DNA from: Lithospermum erythrorhizon
Taxonomy: Eukaryota; Streptophyta; Magnoliopsida; Boraginales; Boraginaceae
Direction: 5' to 3'
Length of the DNA: 64,000 nucleotides
Assembly (NCBI GenBank): GCA_019722365.1
Contig: JADFUC010001680.1
Location: 496,001-560,000, forward strand
Shown piece by piece: positions 61,651 through 64,000 of the stretch (position 1 is its first letter; every line of letters starts with the position of its first letter). Below the pieces are notes generated by a model that did not search any database, had not been told where the DNA came from, and saw only the letters and a list, made by a program, of their open reading frames with translations. The translations under genes and the position numbers were made by a program.

Positions 61651-61705
61651 TCACAACTTACCAAGAAACACAAAATGACATAACTTATAAATGATGAAGC
61701 AAGGA

Positions 61706-62008
61706 TCACATTTTGTTCTTCCCCTTCCCCATCCTCCTCTGATTATCACTGCTGCTAATGCTATCGCGGCAGCTATTTCCGTCGTTGAAAATGAGGGGCA
61801 AATCATTGTATTCATCGCCATCGTCCTCGGTCTTGATCCTGATGCAAGAGCAACTCTCAAGAGATGCAAAAAATGCACTAGTAAATCCATTGAGGATCCA
61901 CATAGCCACCCCACCATCAAGCTTCCTACACCCATGATAATTGTTTTTATTGTTGCCTTTGAAGTTGAAGAAGCTTGAACAGCTAGATGATATTGTAGCT
62001 GATGCCAT
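61706..62008 (-). CDS. short plant protein, function unknown
   Basis: A single 100-codon frame from the ATG at 62008. Ser-rich start (MASATISSSCSSFFNF), basic GCRKLDGGVAMWILNGFTSA (residues ~26-45), FFASLESCSCIRI, an acidic DDGDEYNDLPLI segment, then a Ser/Arg/Lys tail ending KGKNKM. The alternation of a basic amphipathic and an acidic segment, and its position as a stand-alone gene between a relic and the PP2-A10-like gene on the same strand, favour a real gene. I recall similar short plant proteins but can give no function. It is too short to exclude chance. Confidence 0.55.
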   Translation of the reverse strand: MASATISSSCSSFFNFKGNNKNNYHGCRKLDGGVAMWILNGFTSAFFASLESCSCIRIKTEDDGDEYNDLPLIFNDGNSCRDSISSSDNQRRMGKGKNKM

Positions 62009-62430
62009 GACTAATTTGATTGCTCTGATCTAACTTTTTGTAGTGGTCTTGCTAACTAGTGATGAAAGCTGCTTTATAAGTTGTCTGGACTCCTTATTGA
62101 TAAAAAAATACAATACTCCTAATAAAAGCCACATCACCACACAAATAACAATAATAACAATAGTAGTCAGAATTAGGTTATTAACAAACTTAAAAACGCT
62201 CTTAATTTATTTATTGATTCTTATATTGATTTTTGAAAGTTCATAATGAATATTGTTTTTGTTACTATTATTTCGTCTACAAAGCAAACAGTAACTTATG
62301 AATAATATACTCGAGGACCAGAATATATTAATTCCAACTTATGAAGATTGATTTCCACTGGACTAATAACTGCCATGAAAATGCCTACCAAAGTATTCCT
62401 ATTCAGCTAGCATTTGCATTACCAATCAAA
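62009..62430. other. upstream of the short gene and 3'UTR of the PP2-A10-like gene
   Basis: Non-coding. It contains the promoter of the - strand 100-codon gene and the likely 3'UTR of the gene at 62431. AT-rich. Confidence 0.5.
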
Positions 62431-63702
62431 TTAAGCAGGCAACATAGCCTGAGCACTGCCCAGAAAATGTAAAAGCAATGCGAAGCATATGGTGACGATA
62501 ACAGAAGATCGTGCGCCAACATAACTAACGACTTGAAGACCTCTATCGAGAACCTCTTCACGAACTACACTAAGGCTTCTTTTTAAGCACTCCAATATTT
62601 TCGCCCAAATAAACTTCACAGCAGATCTAATTGTTTCGAGAGTCACTCTCCCAGTCACATTAAGCACGAATTTCCTATTGCTCGGCACTGCCAGTGTTGA
62701 AGAGATGCTTCTGACCCATGAGTTACTCTGAAGATCCTTACATCCACTTGTGTTCTCTGGAAACAGGTCAGACTCTTTTTCAGTAGTTGGTTCTAAAGAT
62801 GCACGGTGATCAATCACGGAAAAAGAACCAGAACTTGACTCGGATTTTGATTTTGAAGATGTTAGCACTTGGTGCGACGTCTTAACAAGTGTTTCCACCA
62901 CACCATTACAAAGTAAAACCAGCATATCTCTCGCCTCAGTCTGATGCTTAGGATTTGTCAACCCAGAAAACATCTCATCATAAAAGTTGATGTCCATTGT
63001 TTTATCAAGATACACGGCTACAGCAGTGCTCACAAATGTCTGAATACAATCAGTAACAAGCACTTTACACTTGTCATCACACATCACATCCACCCACCGA
63101 GGCAACCTTGATGAATCCGAACTTACATATGATACTCCACAATGACCACCGTCTCCATTCAACCCCTCCCGGGACTGCCTATTCGAATAATACCCCGAGA
63201 CCAAATTCTTAGCGATACTCCCAACCACAACCGAAACAAACCCAGACCCAGCACTAGACATCATCTTATCCATCACCCTATCCGTAACATTCTCTTTCCC
63301 AACTTCTTCACTTTCATCTCTATTCTCACAACCATAACCCCTCATCACTCCAATAGTCATAGCCTCAGTCACTCTACTAACCGATTGCACGAACTCATCC
63401 GAAAGAGTAATTTTCGACAACTGCCTAATACTACCCGGAACTTCATCCACATCAGTCAATAAAAACTCCTTCAAATCCTTAGACACAACACTCGCCGTTT
63501 CGGCCGAATCCTTAACCATTTCAGCCAAAGAAACAATGGCCCCCAACAACTTCACAACCCTCCTCCTTTTCCACACAACAGAATCCATATTATACACCCT
63601 ATACACACCATAACTTGAAACCCCTACCAAACCTAATGCAACAATGCACTTTTTCTTCCTTCTAGAAAACTCTAAACCCCTCTTCACAATATCAATCTCC
63701 AT
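62431..63702 (-). CDS. PP2-A10-like membrane protein
   Basis: A single exon of 423 residues. The start is the ATG at 63702; the six codons before it begin with TTG, not ATG. The N-terminus (MEIDIVKRGLEFSRRKKKCI) with a hydrophobic segment (19-34) and the following KRRRVVKLLGAIVSLAEMVK and DSAETASVVSKDLKEFL match the plant family annotated as PROTEIN PHLOEM PROTEIN 2-LIKE A10. Despite that name, no PP2 lectin domain is visible. A C-terminal hydrophobic anchor ends the protein (residues ~400-418). The centre is Ser-rich and probably disordered (290-330). A role is not established in the sequence. Intact, with full family length (~400 residues). Confidence 0.88.
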   Translation of the reverse strand: MEIDIVKRGLEFSRRKKKCIVALGLVGVSSYGVYRVYNMDSVVWKRRRVVKLLGAIVSLAEMVKDSAETASVVSKDLKEFLLTDVDEVPGSIRQLSKITLSDEFVQSVSRVTEAMTIGVMRGYGCENRDESEEVGKENVTDRVMDKMMSSAGSGFVSVVVGSIAKNLVSGYYSNRQSREGLNGDGGHCGVSYVSSDSSRLPRWVDVMCDDKCKVLVTDCIQTFVSTAVAVYLDKTMDINFYDEMFSGLTNPKHQTEARDMLVLLCNGVVETLVKTSHQVLTSSKSKSESSSGSFSVIDHRASLEPTTEKESDLFPENTSGCKDLQSNSWVRSISSTLAVPSNRKFVLNVTGRVTLETIRSAVKFIWAKILECLKRSLSVVREEVLDRGLQVVSYVGARSSVIVTICFALLLHFLGSAQAMLPA

Positions 63703-64000
63703 AACAATACCAAATCTCAAAATACAAAAAAACAGCTAAATTCAAGAAAGATGCAATCTTTAGCTATACCCAACAATTTTTTTTTTTGTAAATTAGAGAT
63801 GAGTATTACAAATAACAAATACAGAAATCCCTAACTAATATAACAGTGAGTCTGCCTCCAGCAAGGTTGAACCGAGAGCTACTAATGAAAATTCGGGTCA
63901 CATATATTAAGCCATCTGTAGCTATGCCCAACAACAGTTAACATATTAAACAAGGGTTTTCAAAGGAACCAAGAATTTGGGTATTCTATATGCATATAAT
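63703..64000 (-). promoter_or_regulatory. 5' region of the PP2-A10-like gene
   Basis: Upstream of the start codon. Contains a poly-T run on the + strand at 63778-63787 and AT-rich sequence. The TATA box was not pinned down. Confidence 0.4.

Noticed and set aside
61691..61978. 95-codon + strand frame
   Set aside because: Antisense to the 100-codon gene, which has the better protein character; both cannot readily be real.
63142..63462. 106-codon + strand frame
   Set aside because: Antisense to the PP2-A10-like gene, with composition explained by the sense codons.
63703..63720. Upstream start for the PP2-A10-like gene
   Set aside because: The codon at 63720 is TTG; the first ATG, at 63702, also begins the conserved N-terminus.

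Overview
This is nuclear DNA of a flowering plant, most likely a eudicot. It is AT-rich, its genes carry GT-AG introns, plant-only families are present (a QLQ/WRC growth-regulating factor with a miR396 site, a DUF4378 protein, a PP2-A10-like membrane protein), and most of the space is decayed Ty1/copia LTR retrotransposons plus hAT and Stowaway-type DNA elements. I cannot name the species.

Layout. 1-3.7 kb: AT-rich intergenic DNA with a Stowaway-like MITE and a possible small hAT-like element. 3.7-10.1 kb: copia relic A (+ strand) with two diverged LTR copies, holding a separate element with ~400-bp inverted repeats (5.93-7.83 kb). 10.2-13.2 kb: copia relic E (- strand) with gag, protease and integrase remains and a primer binding site. 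13.2-19.6 kb: intergenic, with MITEs and a perfect 87-bp-period tandem duplication. 19.66-22.29 kb: copia deletion derivative B (- strand) with paired LTRs and a primer binding site. 23.17-25.96 kb: an intact four-exon GRF gene (579 codons). 27.6-28.4 kb: an 800-bp AAT/AAC microsatellite. 28.55-39.89 kb: a nearly complete but frameshifted SIRE-type copia element D (LTR, PBS, gag, protease, integrase, RT, RNase H, env-like ORF, PPT, LTR), whose integrase is split by a solo LTR of another family with a perfect 5-bp target duplication. 40.1-44.9 kb: copia relic F (- strand), related to A. 46.5-48.3 kb: a three-exon DUF4378/TRM-like gene (- strand). 49.4-55.3 kb: a hAT transposon relic (- strand transposase) with a cluster of AAACGG hexamers. 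55.48-55.72 kb: a Stowaway MITE. 55.8-60.4 kb: copia relic C (+ strand). 61.7-62.0 kb: a short probable protein gene. 62.4-63.7 kb: a single-exon PP2-A10-like gene (- strand).

The four probable host genes look independent, as expected in plants. The GRF is the best understood: a transcriptional regulator of organ growth, expected to be cut by miR396. I saw no convincing undescribed system. The most informative observations concern transposon structure: the solo LTR with its target duplication, the AAACGG cluster in the hAT element, the GC-rich hairpins shared by the U3 regions of several copia families, and the long-inverted-repeat element nested in relic A.
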